This document shows positions 44,061 to 51,517 of a DNA stretch of 64,000 nt, one piece after another (position 1 is the stretch's first letter; the number at the start of each line of letters is the position of its first letter). Made by a program: the position numbers and the translations under genes. This DNA comes from Pseudoxanthomonas helianthi (GTDB lineage: Bacteria; Pseudomonadota; Gammaproteobacteria; Xanthomonadales; Xanthomonadaceae), in NCBI RefSeq assembly GCF_017939625.1, contig NZ_JAGKTC010000002.1:629-64628 (forward strand). Reading direction: 5' to 3'. The notes beneath the pieces are model-generated. The model made no database searches and was not told the origin of the DNA. It worked only from the letters and a program-made list of their open reading frames with translations.

Positions 44061-44720
44061 ATGGAAAGATTCTCGATACGCGTGGATTGCGGCGAGCGGA
44101 TCGGCGGCGTCGAACACGCCGCCTATCACCGCGATCAGGTCGGCACCTGCTTCGACCAGCGACTGCGTGTTGTCCGGGGTGATGCCGCCGATGGCGGCGA
44201 GCGGCACGCCGAGCGGCTTCGCATCGCGCAGCAGCTGCGGTGTCGCGCGGCGCGTGGTGACCTTGGTGGTGGTCGGGAAGAACGCACCGAAGGCGACATA
44301 GCTGGCGCCGGCGGCGACCGCGCGCTCGGCGCGTTCGATTTCGTCGTAGCACGACGCGCCGATGATCGCTTCCGCTCCCAGCGCGGCCCGCGCCGCGGCG
44401 ATGCCGCCGTCGTCTTCGCCCAGGTGCGCGCCTGCCGCACCGACATGGCGGGCCAGCATGATGTCGTCGTTGATCACCAGCGGCACGCCGGCCTGCGCGC
44501 AAAGCGCCTGCAGGGCCGTGGCCTGTTCCAGCTTCAGCACCGCGCTGGCCGCCTTGTTGCGGTATTGCAGCAGGGCGACGCCGGCGCCGAGCAGCGGCGA
44601 AACCCGTGCCAGCAAGCGCGCGGTGTCGGGTTCGTCGGGCGTGATCAGGTAGAGGCCCCGTGGAACCGGGCCATGCAAGGCTTTCGGCGTGGCGGCCGGG
44701 GTGGGACAATGCGCTTCCAT
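44046..44720 (-). CDS. thiE: Thiamine-phosphate synthase
   Basis: The 224-residue product has the ThiE barrel features: [25 protein letters not shown] (pyrimidine pyrophosphate-binding Gln-Tyr-Arg), [44 protein letters not shown] and [26 protein letters not shown]. It joins hydroxymethylpyrimidine pyrophosphate and thiazole phosphate to thiamine phosphate. The C-terminal Val-Gly-Ala-Thr and stop codon come from a GTGGGAG-family repeat. It is divergent from rubredoxin with only 19 bp between the start codons, so no TPP riboswitch can lie in front of it there. Confidence 0.9.
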   Translation of the reverse strand: MEAHCPTPAATPKALHGPVPRGLYLITPDEPDTARLLARVSPLLGAGVALLQYRNKAASAVLKLEQATALQALCAQAGVPLVINDDIMLARHVGAAGAHLGEDDGGIAAARAALGAEAIIGASCYDEIERAERAVAAGASYVAFGAFFPTTTKVTTRRATPQLLRDAKPLGVPLAAIGGITPDNTQSLVEAGADLIAVIGGVFDAADPLAAIHAYRESFHVGAT

Positions 44721-44739
44721 TTCCCCGCATTATCCCCCG

Positions 44740-44928
44740 ATGAGCGACGCCGACGACACCGTATACCGCAGCTGGATGTGCGTGGTATGCGGCTTCATCT
44801 ACAACGAGGCCGACGGCTTGCCGGAAGAGGGCATTGCCCCGGGCACGCGCTGGGAGGACATCCCGGACACCTGGACCTGCCCGGATTGCGGGGTGACCAA
44901 GGACGATTTCGAGATGGTGGAAGTGTAG
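44740..44928 (+). CDS. Rubredoxin
   Basis: The 62-residue product has the iron-binding cysteines Cys14, Cys17 ([14 protein letters not shown]), Cys47 and Cys50 ([18 protein letters not shown]), spaced as in all rubredoxins. It should be a one-electron carrier for an oxygenase, reductase or oxidative-stress enzyme; no partner is adjacent. ATG 44740 is chosen because the fold begins here, although the frame extends upstream. The same rubredoxin-thiE divergence is common in gammaproteobacteria and puts it next to the haem and thiamine genes. Confidence 0.92.
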   Translation: MSDADDTVYRSWMCVVCGFIYNEADGLPEEGIAPGTRWEDIPDTWTCPDCGVTKDDFEMVEV

Positions 44929-44962
44929 GAGCGCCCCGGCGCGCGACCGGGTTACCCCTCGT

Positions 44963-45126
44963 TTTGTAGAGCCGAGCATGCTCGGCTGCTCTCGCTTTTC
45001 GTTTTTGTAGGTGCCGGGCTTGTCCCAGCACGCTTTTTGATCTTCGCAACGAAATGTGAAAAGCCAGCCGGGACAAGTCCGGCGGCTACAAGAGCAAAAG
45101 CAGCCGAGCATGCTCGGCTCTACAAA
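44963..45126. repeat. Nested inverted repeats
   Basis: An outer pair of perfect 28-base arms (44963-44990, starting TTTGTAGAGCCGAGCATGC; and 45099-45126, ending ATGCTCGGCTCTACAAA) encloses an inner imperfect pair of about 30 bases. The inner arms are TGTAGGTGCCGGGCTTGTCC near 45006 and its counterpart ending CCGGCGGCTACA near 45090. Each outer arm also contains the palindrome GCCGAGCATGCTCGGC. The 237-bp spacer 44929-45165 holds nothing else. Confidence 0.8.
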
Positions 45127-45165
45127 GCCGAAGCATTGCGGCTGTAGCCGCTCCCACCAAGCGGA

Positions 45166-46011
45166 TCAGTGCATCCGCGACTTGCCGGCGCTGAGTTCCA
45201 CCAACCGCTCGCGCATCGCGTCGGCGTCGGGCGCTTCCGGGGCGACATGCAGGTAGCGGGTCAGATCGTGGCGTGCGCCGTGGGCGTAATCCATCTTCAG
45301 GTAGGCCAGGCCGCGGTCGCGCAGCGCTTCGGCCTGGTCGGGCACCAGTTTCAGCACGCGGTCGGCGCAGCGCGCGGCGCGGTCCCATTCGTCGCGTTCG
45401 GCGTAGACGCCGTGCAGGTTGCGCAGCACGCGGATCAGGATGGCGCGGTGCGTGGCCGGGTCGAGGATCTGCAGCAGGGTGCTGTCGTCGGGCGCGTCGC
45501 CGCCGAGGTGCGGCTTGGCGCGTTCGCGCAGTTCGTCGGCGCCCAGCGGGCGGCCACCGTTGAACGGATCCATCACCAGGATGCCGTCGTCGACCGGCAG
45601 GCGCACCAGGAAATGGCCGGGGAACGACACGCCGTCCAGCGGCACGCCGAGCCGGCGCGCGACTTCCATCTGCACCATCGCCAGCGAGATCGGGTTGCCC
45701 AGGCGGCGCTCGAACACCTCGTTGAGATAGCTGTTGCGCGGATCGTAATACTCGTCGTGGTTGCCGCTGTAGCCCAGTTCGTCGAACAGGTGGCGATTAA
45801 TCGCCGCCATCTTCAGCGGCCACGCATCGATCGCGTCGATTTCCGGGCGCAGGTGCTCGGCGTGGCTCTGCAGCACGGTGTCGTACAGGTCGGCGTCGAG
45901 GTCGGGGTATTCGTCGCGCGCGATCAGCAGCGCGGTTTCCAGCAGCGGCACGGTCTCGTCCGCTTGCGCAGCCAATGCGTTCCAGTCCGGCAGTGTCAGT
46001 CTGGTCCCCAT
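45166..46011 (-). CDS. SirB1-like transglutaminase-fold / TPR protein
   Basis: The 281-residue product matches the SirB1 family: INRHLFDELGYSGNHDEYYDPRNSYLNEVFERRLGNPISLAMVQMEVARRLGVPLDGVSFPGHFLVRL is the inactive transglutaminase-like half. RVLRNLHGVYAERDEWDRAARCADRVLKLVPDQAEALRDRGLAYLKMDYAHGA forms one to two tetratricopeptide units. No catalytic cysteine triad is evident, and the family's function is unsettled. The start ATG 46011 has no strong ribosome-binding site. It lies between a repeat block and the DUF192 gene on the same strand. Confidence 0.88.
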   Translation of the reverse strand: MGTRLTLPDWNALAAQADETVPLLETALLIARDEYPDLDADLYDTVLQSHAEHLRPEIDAIDAWPLKMAAINRHLFDELGYSGNHDEYYDPRNSYLNEVFERRLGNPISLAMVQMEVARRLGVPLDGVSFPGHFLVRLPVDDGILVMDPFNGGRPLGADELRERAKPHLGGDAPDDSTLLQILDPATHRAILIRVLRNLHGVYAERDEWDRAARCADRVLKLVPDQAEALRDRGLAYLKMDYAHGARHDLTRYLHVAPEAPDADAMRERLVELSAGKSRMH

Positions 46012-46087
46012 GGCCGCACTTTGCGGCCATTCGCCCGGACAATCAAGCCTCGGCGGTCGCCCGTTCGCGACCGTTCATCCGCGCGAT

Positions 46088-46540
46088 TCAGTCCTTCGGC
46101 GCGGCGATGCCCTTGCCGAAGTGCAGCTGGGCGCCATCCTGCAATTTCATCTGCTCGGCCTGACCGGCATTCAGCTCCAGCACGTAGCGCGCCGGCGCGT
46201 TGCTGGGATACGAAGGACAGGCATCGCCGGCCGAACACGGCGGTACATCGCGTTGCTGCGCGACCAGCTTGCGCGCGTTATCGAAGTACAGGATGTCCAG
46301 CGGGATCTTGGTGTTCTTCATCCAGTACGCCTGCGGCTCCTCGCGGTCGTGGATGAACAACATGCCGTGGTCGGTTTCCATGCGGTCGCGGAACATCAGC
46401 CCGCGCGCGCGTTCCTCGTCGGTGTCGGCGATTTCCACCGCGTAGTGCCTGCCGCCGAGCTCGACCGAAGGTTCGCTGGCGCAACCACCGGCGCCGAACA
46501 GCAGCAACAGGGCGGGCAGGGCGGCACGGGGCAGGGACAT
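46088..46540 (-). CDS. DUF192 lipoprotein
   Basis: The 150-residue product has a lipoprotein-type signal (ALLLLFGAGGCASE) and then the DUF192 domain. The domain shows VEIADTDEERARGLMFRDRM, HGMLFIHDREEPQAYWMKNTKIPLDILYFDNARKLVAQQRDVPPC, then YVLELNAGQAEQMKLQDGA. Members are small beta-barrel proteins of uncertain function found in the envelope. Two cysteines (PPCSAGDACPSY) could pair. The start ATG 46540 gives a normal signal length. It is upstream of the SirB1-like gene on the same strand with 76 bp between. Confidence 0.87.
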   Translation of the reverse strand: MSLPRAALPALLLLFGAGGCASEPSVELGGRHYAVEIADTDEERARGLMFRDRMETDHGMLFIHDREEPQAYWMKNTKIPLDILYFDNARKLVAQQRDVPPCSAGDACPSYPSNAPARYVLELNAGQAEQMKLQDGAQLHFGKGIAAPKD

Positions 46541-46650
46541 GGCGGGTTCCGGCAAGGACGAGGCGCGCAGTTTAGCGCGGCCCGGAGCGGCGGCAGGTCA
46601 ACGCAACGGCTGGGTTCGCCGTCGCCTATTGCCGGAGCGCGTTTCCGATC

Positions 46651-47202
46651 TCAGGGATCGGGCGGAGCCGTATCGCCCACGCTGGCGCAGCTGCGGGAGA
46701 TTTCCGCGAACAGCCGCTCGACCTTCGCCTGCAACCACGCCCGCACCATCGGCGAGGGTTCCTCGAACAACTGGCAAGCCAGCGCCAGCGACACCGCCCT
46801 CAGGCCCTGCGGATCCTGGTCGTGGCGGCCCAGTTCGAAGAACCGCTGGTACAGGTCCGAACGGCTTTCCAGCAGCATCGCCAGGGTTCCGCCGAGCGCC
46901 TCGTCCACCACGACGTCTTCCGCCCGCGACGGCAGCCGCCATCCCCTGGGCGGCAAGGGTGCCCAGGCGTCGTCCGGCGTTCCACCGCGTCGATGCAATC
47001 GGTACACGCAGACGGTGAGCCAGAAGTGGAACAGCGCGAGTTCCGCCAGCGCGTTGTCCGGATCGGGATGATGCTGCAGCACCGGCGCGTATTCGCGACG
47101 GTAGGGATAAGGCAGCTGGCGATAGAAACGTTCCGGGTCGAAAGCCGGTGCGGCGGTGCGCGGGACGTATCCCGTCGGCGATGATGAACGCGAAGATTCC
47201 AT
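46651..47202 (-). CDS. Hypothetical protein, divergent from HTH regulator
   Basis: The 183-residue product is not recognised. It starts with a serine-rich stretch, then FDPERFYRQLPYPYRREYAPVLQHHPDPDNALAELALFHFWLTVCVYRLHRRGG, followed by a helical C-terminal half (DEALGGTLAMLLESRSDLYQRFFELGRHDQD ... AVSLALACQLFEEPSPMVRAWLQAKVERLFAEI). No signal peptide or membrane helix is seen, so it should be cytoplasmic. It is divergent from the helix-turn-helix gene at 47350 with a symmetric operator-like sequence between them, so it is a likely target of that regulator. Confidence 0.65.
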   Translation of the reverse strand: MESSRSSSPTGYVPRTAAPAFDPERFYRQLPYPYRREYAPVLQHHPDPDNALAELALFHFWLTVCVYRLHRRGGTPDDAWAPLPPRGWRLPSRAEDVVVDEALGGTLAMLLESRSDLYQRFFELGRHDQDPQGLRAVSLALACQLFEEPSPMVRAWLQAKVERLFAEISRSCASVGDTAPPDP

Positions 47203-47253
47203 GTGGGTCCCTCTCCTTGAGTCGTTGCGGCTGTTTCCGGACGCGCCGTCACA

Positions 47254-47292
47254 TTAACGTCCTGCTTCCATTGAATGGAAGCAATAAGTTAA
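47254..47292. promoter_or_regulatory. 39-bp symmetric operator-like palindrome
   Basis: A perfect inner palindrome GCTTCCATTGAATGGAAGC (47264-47282, centre 47273) is flanked at equal distance by TTAAC (47254-47258) and GTTAA (47288-47292). All arms are symmetric around the same centre. It lies in the 147-bp divergent spacer between the hypothetical gene and the HTH regulator, an ideal place for binding by that regulator as a dimer or tetramer. It is A+T-richer than the surroundings. Confidence 0.65.
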
Positions 47293-47349
47293 TCAGAATG
47301 CAAGCGATTGGTGAATCCGTGGCGAGCGCGCTCCGTAACGTGCCCGGGC

Positions 47350-47736
47350 ATGAGCGACGAACGTCAGGAATTCTCTCGCCGACTGGCCGAGGCGATGCGT
47401 GCGGCCGGCTATGACCCCCGGCCCGCCGTCCTGTTCCGTCTGTTCAATTCCCGCTACCGCGGCCGCTCGGTGAGTTTCCAGTCGGCTTCGCGCTGGCTGG
47501 GCGGCCGTTCCATTCCCGACCAAGACAAACTGGTGGTGCTGGCCAGCCTGCTGGGCATGGAGCCGCAGGCCTTGCGCTACGGCACCGGCAAGCACCGGGT
47601 CGCGGAAGCCCGCGGCACCTGGCCGTCGGGGGTGAACGCCCGGGAGCGCCAGGTCATCGACGCCTTCCTGGCCCTGCCGCCGAAGCAGCGCGAGCTGGTC
47701 GGCGAACTGGTGCGGGCACTGGCCAAGCACGCGTAG
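47350..47736 (+). CDS. Helix-turn-helix transcriptional regulator
   Basis: The 128-residue product starts MSDERQEFSRRLAEAMRAAGYDPRPAVLFRLFNSRYRGRSVSFQSASRWLGGRSIPDQDKLVVLASLLGMEPQALRYG. The Ser-Phe-Gln-Ser-Ala-Ser-Arg-Trp-Leu stretch is the recognition helix of an XRE/phage-CI-like domain. A short helical tail (NARERQVIDAFLALPPKQRELVGELVRALAKHA) may dimerise it. It probably represses its own gene and the divergent hypothetical gene through the palindrome at 47254-47292. ATG 47350 is used; an in-frame codon at 47308 would add residues before the fold. Confidence 0.8.
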   Translation: MSDERQEFSRRLAEAMRAAGYDPRPAVLFRLFNSRYRGRSVSFQSASRWLGGRSIPDQDKLVVLASLLGMEPQALRYGTGKHRVAEARGTWPSGVNARERQVIDAFLALPPKQRELVGELVRALAKHA

Positions 47737-47816
47737 CGGTCACGCGGCAGGTGCGGAAAGGCGCTTGCGACGCACATCCCTGAAATCGTCACGACCCGAC
47801 ATGCGTCGGTTGGAAG

Positions 47817-47936
47817 CCCCGCGAAAGCGGGAATCTATGGACTTTGATTTTTGCCTTGGCCTTTGAAAGGCGGATCCGATTTCCCATTCGTCCGGGAAAA
47901 GCAACGGCAACGTCCATGGATTCCCGCTTTCGCGGG
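47817..47936. repeat. CCCGCGAAAGCGGGAATC-family inverted repeat
   Basis: The left arm CCCCGCGAAAGCGGGAATCT (from 47817, continuing ATGGAC) and right arm GTCCATGGATTCCCGCTTTC (from 47912, continuing GCGGG) are inverted across about 65 bp. It lies between the convergent HTH and rpiA genes. A diverged member of the same family is at 48665-48759. Confidence 0.7.
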
Positions 47937-47974
47937 AATGACGAGCAAAAAATCGGCCAAGCCTGGGCCGGAAA

Positions 47975-48622
47975 TTACAGAACCTTTGGCGGTTCTCCGC
48001 CGACGATCACCACGTCGGCGGGACGGCGCGCGAACAGGCCGACACTGACCACCCCGGGGATTTGATTCAAGTCGCGTTCCATCGCCACCGGATCGACGAT
48101 CGACAGGTTGTGCACGTCCAGCACCACGTTGCCGTTGTCGGTGACCACGCCATCGCGCCACACCGGCTGGCCGCCGGTCAGCTTGACGATCTCGCGTGCG
48201 ACCAGGCTGCGCGCCATCGGGATGACTTCGACGGGCAGCGGGAACTTGCCGAGCACCGGCACCAGTTTGCTCGGGTCGACGATGCAGACGAACTTGTCGC
48301 TGGCCTCGGCGATGATCTTCTCGCGGGTCAGCGCCGCGCCGCCGCCCTTGATCAGGCGCTTGTGCGGGTCGCATTCGTCTGCGCCGTCCACGTACAGCGA
48401 CAGCGGGCCGGTGTTGTTCAGGTCCAGCACCTCGATGCCGTGCTGTTTCAAGCGCGCGGTGCTCTGTTCGGAGCTCGACACGGCGCCGGCGATGCGGTGC
48501 TTGATCCTGCCCAGCGCGTCGATGAAGAAGGCGACGGTGGAGCCGGTGCCGACGCCGACGATCATGCCGTCTTCGACGTACTCGATGGCTTTTTCGCCGG
48601 CCAGGCGTTTTGCTTCGGACAT
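47975..48622 (-). CDS. rpiA: Ribose-5-phosphate isomerase A
   Basis: The 215-residue product has the RpiA signatures: [21 protein letters not shown] (phosphate loop), [21 protein letters not shown] (catalytic Asp region), [14 protein letters not shown] (with Lys and Glu) and a C-terminal [14 protein letters not shown]. It interconverts ribose-5-phosphate and ribulose-5-phosphate in the pentose phosphate pathway. ATG 48622 is the family start; the open frame upstream runs into a repeat. Confidence 0.94.
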   Translation of the reverse strand: MSEAKRLAGEKAIEYVEDGMIVGVGTGSTVAFFIDALGRIKHRIAGAVSSSEQSTARLKQHGIEVLDLNNTGPLSLYVDGADECDPHKRLIKGGGAALTREKIIAEASDKFVCIVDPSKLVPVLGKFPLPVEVIPMARSLVAREIVKLTGGQPVWRDGVVTDNGNVVLDVHNLSIVDPVAMERDLNQIPGVVSVGLFARRPADVVIVGGEPPKVL

Positions 48623-48664
48623 GGGTGGGATTCTGCAGGTAGGGAAAGACGTAATGTTTTTCCC

Positions 48665-48759
48665 GTCATTCCTGCGTAAGCAGGAATCCATTTTGTTGTT
48701 GCCCGTGCTCAGACCCGGAAGCAAAAGCAAAATGGATCCCAGCGTTCGCCGGGATGACG
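48665..48759. repeat. Inverted repeat upstream of rpiA
   Basis: GTCATTCCTGCGTAAGCAGG (48665 onward, continuing AATCCATTTTG) and the inverse arm around CAAAATGGATCCCAGC (ending GGGATGACGA near 48760) face each other across about 30 bp. It is a diverged member of the family at 47817-47936, so rpiA is bracketed by two copies. Confidence 0.65.
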
Positions 48760-48766
48760 AGGGCGG

Positions 48767-49237
48767 TTATTCCAGCGAGAGGAGCAACTTCCACTGCGCC
48801 GCGGTCACCGGCAGCACCGACAGGCGGCTGCCGCGCTGGATCAGGGCGAAGCCTTCGCCGAGTTCGTCGGCATGGCCCTTGATTTCGTCGAGCGGAATCG
48901 TGCGCTTCAGTTTCTTCACGAACTTCACGTCGACCAGGTCCCAGCGCGGTTGCTCGCGTGTGCTCTTCGGGTCGTAATAATCGGATTTCGGGTCGAACTG
49001 GGTCGGGTCGGGATACGGATCGCTGGCCACTTCGGCGACGCCGACGATGCCCGGCACTTCGCAGCTGGAGTGGTAGAACAGCACGCCATCGCCGGGTTGC
49101 ATGTTGCGCATGTGATTGCGCGCCTGGTAGTTGCGCACGCCGTTCCACGGCTCCACGCCGACCTTCTTCAGGGCGTCGATGGAAAACGCGTCCGGCTCGG
49201 ACTTCATCAGCCAATAGTGCTTGGTGCGGCGGCTCAT
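48767..49237 (-). CDS. EVE-domain protein
   Basis: The 156-residue product is a single EVE (PUA-like) domain. It starts KHYWLMKSEPDAFSIDAL and keeps WNGVRNYQARNHMRNMQPGDGVLFYHSSCEVPGIVGVAEVASDPYPDPTQFDP and VDVKFVKKLKRTIPLDEIK. EVE proteins bind modified nucleotides or RNA; the function is unknown in this lineage. The gene is next to ygfA, as in many gammaproteobacteria, and starts at ATG 49237. The spacer to ygfA (49238-49364) holds one CCCTCACCCC...GAGAGGGGG repeat copy at 49269-49308. Confidence 0.9.
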   Translation of the reverse strand: MSRRTKHYWLMKSEPDAFSIDALKKVGVEPWNGVRNYQARNHMRNMQPGDGVLFYHSSCEVPGIVGVAEVASDPYPDPTQFDPKSDYYDPKSTREQPRWDLVDVKFVKKLKRTIPLDEIKGHADELGEGFALIQRGSRLSVLPVTAAQWKLLLSLE

Positions 49238-49268
49238 GCGGCGACTCCGGTCGGGAGGGTGGTGGAGG

Positions 49269-49308
49269 CCCTCACCCCATCCCTCTCCCGCAAGCGGGAG
49301 AGGGGGAG
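49269..49308. repeat. Single copy of the CCCTCACCCC repeat
   Basis: CCCTCACCCCATCCCTCTCC followed by CGCAAGCGGGAGAGGGGGAG is a hairpin-forming copy of the family that makes the doublet at 19803-20057. A shorter relative is at 49974-50005, on the other side of ygfA. Confidence 0.55.
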
Positions 49309-49364
49309 TCGGTGCCATGCAGTACTCGCTTCGAAACCGGCGAGGACGCTTGATTCGCCAGGTT

Positions 49365-49955
49365 TCATGGATAGGTTGCACTCTCGGTGCAAATGGCGTC
49401 GGCGTGCACGTCCCATTCTTCGCTGCGCAGCGACTCGACCCGTTGCACGTCGAAGCCGGCGCCGACCAGGTACGGCGGCGCGGGCACATGCTTGCGGAAG
49501 GCGAAGCTGCGGTCGTACCAGCCGCCGCCCATGCCGAGGCGCCGGCCCTGCGCGTCGAAGCCGACCAGCGGCATGACCACCAGGGCCATCGCTTCGGGTT
49601 CCAGTGCACTGGCGGGTTCCACGTCGGGTTCCGGAATGCCGAAGCGGTTGCTGACCAGGGGGTCGCCGGAACGCCACGGGGCGAAACGCAGTTCCTCCCC
49701 GTGCAGTACGGGCAGGCACCAGACCAGTCCCTTCGGCAGCTTCAGCTGGAAGCTGTGCAGGGCGATTTCGCCGTCGGTTGCCCAATAGCCGGCGACATAG
49801 CCTTGCTCGGGCAGGAAGGGCAGGGCCAAAAGTTGCGCGGCCAGTCCGTCGGCGGCGGCGATGCGTTGCGCGGCCGGCAATTCGCGGCGGCGTTGGCGCA
49901 GTTCGCGACGCAGGGCGGCGCGGTCGTCGCCGTTCGGGGCATGGAGGGAGGCCAT
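49365..49955 (-). CDS. ygfA: 5-formyltetrahydrofolate cyclo-ligase
   Basis: The 196-residue product has the family's ATP/substrate motifs: ALRRELRQRRREL near the N-terminus, YVAGYWATDGEIAL, FRFGIPEPD-like NRFGIPEPD, ALVVMPLVGFDAQGRRLGMGGGWYDRSFAF (ATP-binding) and the C-terminal WDVHADAICTE. It makes 5,10-methenyltetrahydrofolate from 5-formyl-THF. It lies directly downstream of the 6S RNA gene on the same strand, as in E. coli ssrS-ygfA. Confidence 0.92.
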   Translation of the reverse strand: MASLHAPNGDDRAALRRELRQRRRELPAAQRIAAADGLAAQLLALPFLPEQGYVAGYWATDGEIALHSFQLKLPKGLVWCLPVLHGEELRFAPWRSGDPLVSNRFGIPEPDVEPASALEPEAMALVVMPLVGFDAQGRRLGMGGGWYDRSFAFRKHVPAPPYLVGAGFDVQRVESLRSEEWDVHADAICTESATYP

Positions 49956-49973
49956 GCGGGAATTCTAAGGCAT

Positions 49974-50005
49974 GACCCTCTTCCGCTTGCGGGAAAGGAG
50001 AAGGG
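49974..50005. repeat. Short CCCTC-repeat relative upstream of ygfA
   Basis: GACCCTCTTCCGCTTGCGGG followed by AAAGGAGAAGGG is a hairpin related to the copy at 49269-49308. It lies between the 6S terminator and the ygfA start codon, in the ygfA leader. Confidence 0.45.
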
Positions 50006-50037
50006 ACGGGACCGCCGCAACGAAAATCCGGTGACGC

Positions 50038-50067
50038 AAAAAACAAGGGCGCCGCGAGGCGCCCTTG
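50038..50067 (-). terminator. Rho-independent terminator of 6S RNA
   Basis: On the minus strand CAAGGGCGCC-TCGC-GGCGCCCTTG (stem at 50044-50067) is followed by six Ts (50043-50038). It is the strongest terminator in the window. It is placed just behind the 6S RNA gene and in front of ygfA. Confidence 0.85.
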
Positions 50068-50078
50068 TGGGAATCAAT

Positions 50079-50267
50079 ACATCCTCCGCCATGACGATGC
50101 CCGCGAAACGACCTTGAACCCGGGGTTCAAGTGGGACGGTTTGGGGACCATCGGGCTTCCCGCTGCGTGGCGGACATGCACTCCCGGTCTCCGTCGCCGT
50201 CCCGTGGTCGTCATTAAGGGACAAGGCGAATGTTTGCGCGTGCTGTCGTACACGGCAGAGGATGTGG
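50079..50267 (-). ncRNA. ssrS: 6S RNA
   Basis: The minus strand between zapA and ygfA carries a 6S RNA. The closing stem is formed by ACATCCTC at the 5' end (near 50260) and GAGGATGT at the 3' end (near 50080). Inside is the hallmark TTGAACCCCGGGTTCAAGG (compare CTTGAACCAAGGGTTCAAGG of E. coli) and the 5'-side GCATGTCCGCC...GGGAAGCCC region. Size about 189 nt and gene order zapA / ssrS / ygfA fit. It sequesters sigma-70 RNA polymerase in stationary phase. Ends are estimated from the stem and the -10 box. Confidence 0.88.
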
Positions 50268-50272
50268 AGGCC

Positions 50273-50301
50273 AGTATAGCGACGCGATTCGGAATGCAAA
50301 A
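50273..50301 (-). promoter_or_regulatory. Promoter of 6S RNA
   Basis: Read on the minus strand, TATACT (50278-50273) is a 5/6 match to a -10 box, placed about 7 bases before the inferred 6S start. The -35 region is weak (TTTTGC at 17-bp spacing or TTGCAT at 15). Confidence 0.6.
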
Positions 50302-50374
50302 GCCGTTCGTCGGCGGATCGTTCATCGCCGGCTGTGAAACGTAATGTAGCTTCGCGACGGCGGGTGCCGAGCCA

Positions 50375-50914
50375 TCAAGTCGACTCGATTCTCCAGACGA
50401 CAAGCTTTATCAACCTGTCTCCACGGAAGGTTCCAATGATGGAGATCGTCGTATCGACCGAAGCCGATGGCATCGTCGTCTTGAATTCGAATCTTGCGCT
50501 GCCGGTATCGGGTGTCCAATCGACGTGCGTACCGAGGATGCTCTGGAAGCGACGGCGCGTCATGCCGAGTTCCAATCCGGCGGCGCCAGCGGGAAGCACG
50601 TGGCGAGAGGCGGGGCAGTCGCTTGTCGATTTGATGCCATCGATGGCGTAGCCGAGCAAGTGGACTCCGCCGCCTATTTCCGGAGACATGAACCTGACGT
50701 CGCCGAACGGCGCCGCGTAGCAAATCTCGGCGAGGTATTCGCCTGCGTCGCCTGACTCACGGATACGACTGCTACCGAATCTCGCCTGGACGTCGGCCAA
50801 GGTCGTGCGACCCAGATCGAAGCCGGAGAAGCGGGTGAAACGCTCCCCTGGAAATTCCCGTGCCGATGCAGCCGAACCGATGAAGAGGAGCAAAAACGGA
50901 AGCGCGACTCTCAT
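50375..50914 (-). CDS. Exported hypothetical protein between zapA and ssrS
   Basis: The 179-residue product has a signal peptide (MRVALPFLLLFIGSAASARE). Its mature part begins FSGFDLGRTTLADVQARFGSSRIRESGDAGEYLAEICYAAPFGDVRFM. A second half, GLELGMTRRRFQSILG, repeats the LG-x-T-x-x-x-V/F-x-x-x-(F/L)G pattern. This looks like two copies of a small BLIP/SmpA-like fold, though the family is not certain. The gene interrupts the usual zapA-ssrS spacing and may belong to the zapA transcript, 13 bp downstream of zapA. Confidence 0.68.
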   Translation of the reverse strand: MRVALPFLLLFIGSAASAREFPGERFTRFSGFDLGRTTLADVQARFGSSRIRESGDAGEYLAEICYAAPFGDVRFMSPEIGGGVHLLGYAIDGIKSTSDCPASRHVLPAGAAGLELGMTRRRFQSILGTHVDWTPDTGSARFEFKTTMPSASVDTTISIIGTFRGDRLIKLVVWRIEST

Positions 50915-50927
50915 GCGGGCTTGAGAG

Positions 50928-51224
50928 TCAGCTTCCGAGCGCCCGATCCAGCCTGTGGTTCAAATCTTCAATGGCGCGGGCGAGCTCGCGTTCGCGCGCG
51001 CTGTTCGCGTCGCGGAGCTGTTGCAGTTCGTGGGCCAGGTTCAGCGCGGCCAGCACGGCGACGCGGTCGACCGCGGCCATGCGGTTGCCGCCGCGCACCT
51101 CGCGCATCTTCAGGTCCAGCAGCTTGGCCGCCGCCATCAGGCTGGCGCGTTCGCCGGCTTCGACGCCGACGGTATATTCGCGGTCGAGGATGTGGACGCT
51201 AACCGGCTCGCTGGCGTTGCTCAC
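50928..51224 (-). CDS. zapA: Cell division protein ZapA
   Basis: The 98-residue product matches ZapA: VSVHILDREYTVGVEAGERASLMAAAKLLDLKMREVRGGNRMAAVDRVAVLAALNLAHELQQL, then a coiled-coil tail. It bundles FtsZ at the division site. The GTG start (51224) overlaps the stop codon of the upstream small coiled-coil gene (GTGA), so they are coupled. It lies upstream of the 6S RNA as in other gammaproteobacteria. Confidence 0.92.
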   Translation of the reverse strand: MSNASEPVSVHILDREYTVGVEAGERASLMAAAKLLDLKMREVRGGNRMAAVDRVAVLAALNLAHELQQLRDANSARERELARAIEDLNHRLDRALGS

Positions 51225-51442
51225 GTGTGCTGCTCCAGCGACTTCAGCCGCGCGATCATCGCCTCGACCCGCGAACGCGCCTGTTCGTTCTTCGCCAGCA
51301 ATTGCGAGCGCTCTCCGACCAGTTGCTCCTGCTGACCGCGCAGGCTGCGGTTCTCGTCGGCCAGTCGCCGGCCTCGTTCGGCAAGCTCATCCACGCGCGC
51401 CGCCAGGGCGCGCAACTGCTCGAGAACGTCGGGCTGGTCCAT
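51221..51442 (-). CDS. TIGR02449-type small coiled-coil protein
   Basis: The 73-residue product is one long heptad-repeat helix (VLEQLRALAARVDELAERGRRLADENRSLRGQQEQLVGERSQLLAKNEQARSRVEAMIARLKSLEQ). It matches the small coiled-coil family TIGR02449 that regularly precedes zapA. Its shape resembles ZapB, so a role in the division ring is likely but unproven. The start ATG 51442 has no strong ribosome-binding site; GTG 51451 is also possible. Confidence 0.83.
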   Translation of the reverse strand: MDQPDVLEQLRALAARVDELAERGRRLADENRSLRGQQEQLVGERSQLLAKNEQARSRVEAMIARLKSLEQHT

Positions 51443-51517
51443 GCGACGCACGATAGGCGGGGCCGGGGGCGGCGGTCAAGCGACCGCCGGCGGGGCGGGG
51501 GAGTGCGGTTTTCCGGG

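Noticed and set aside
44700-44760. TPP riboswitch in front of thiE
   Set aside because: Only 19 bp separate the thiE and rubredoxin start codons and no THI-box sequence is present.
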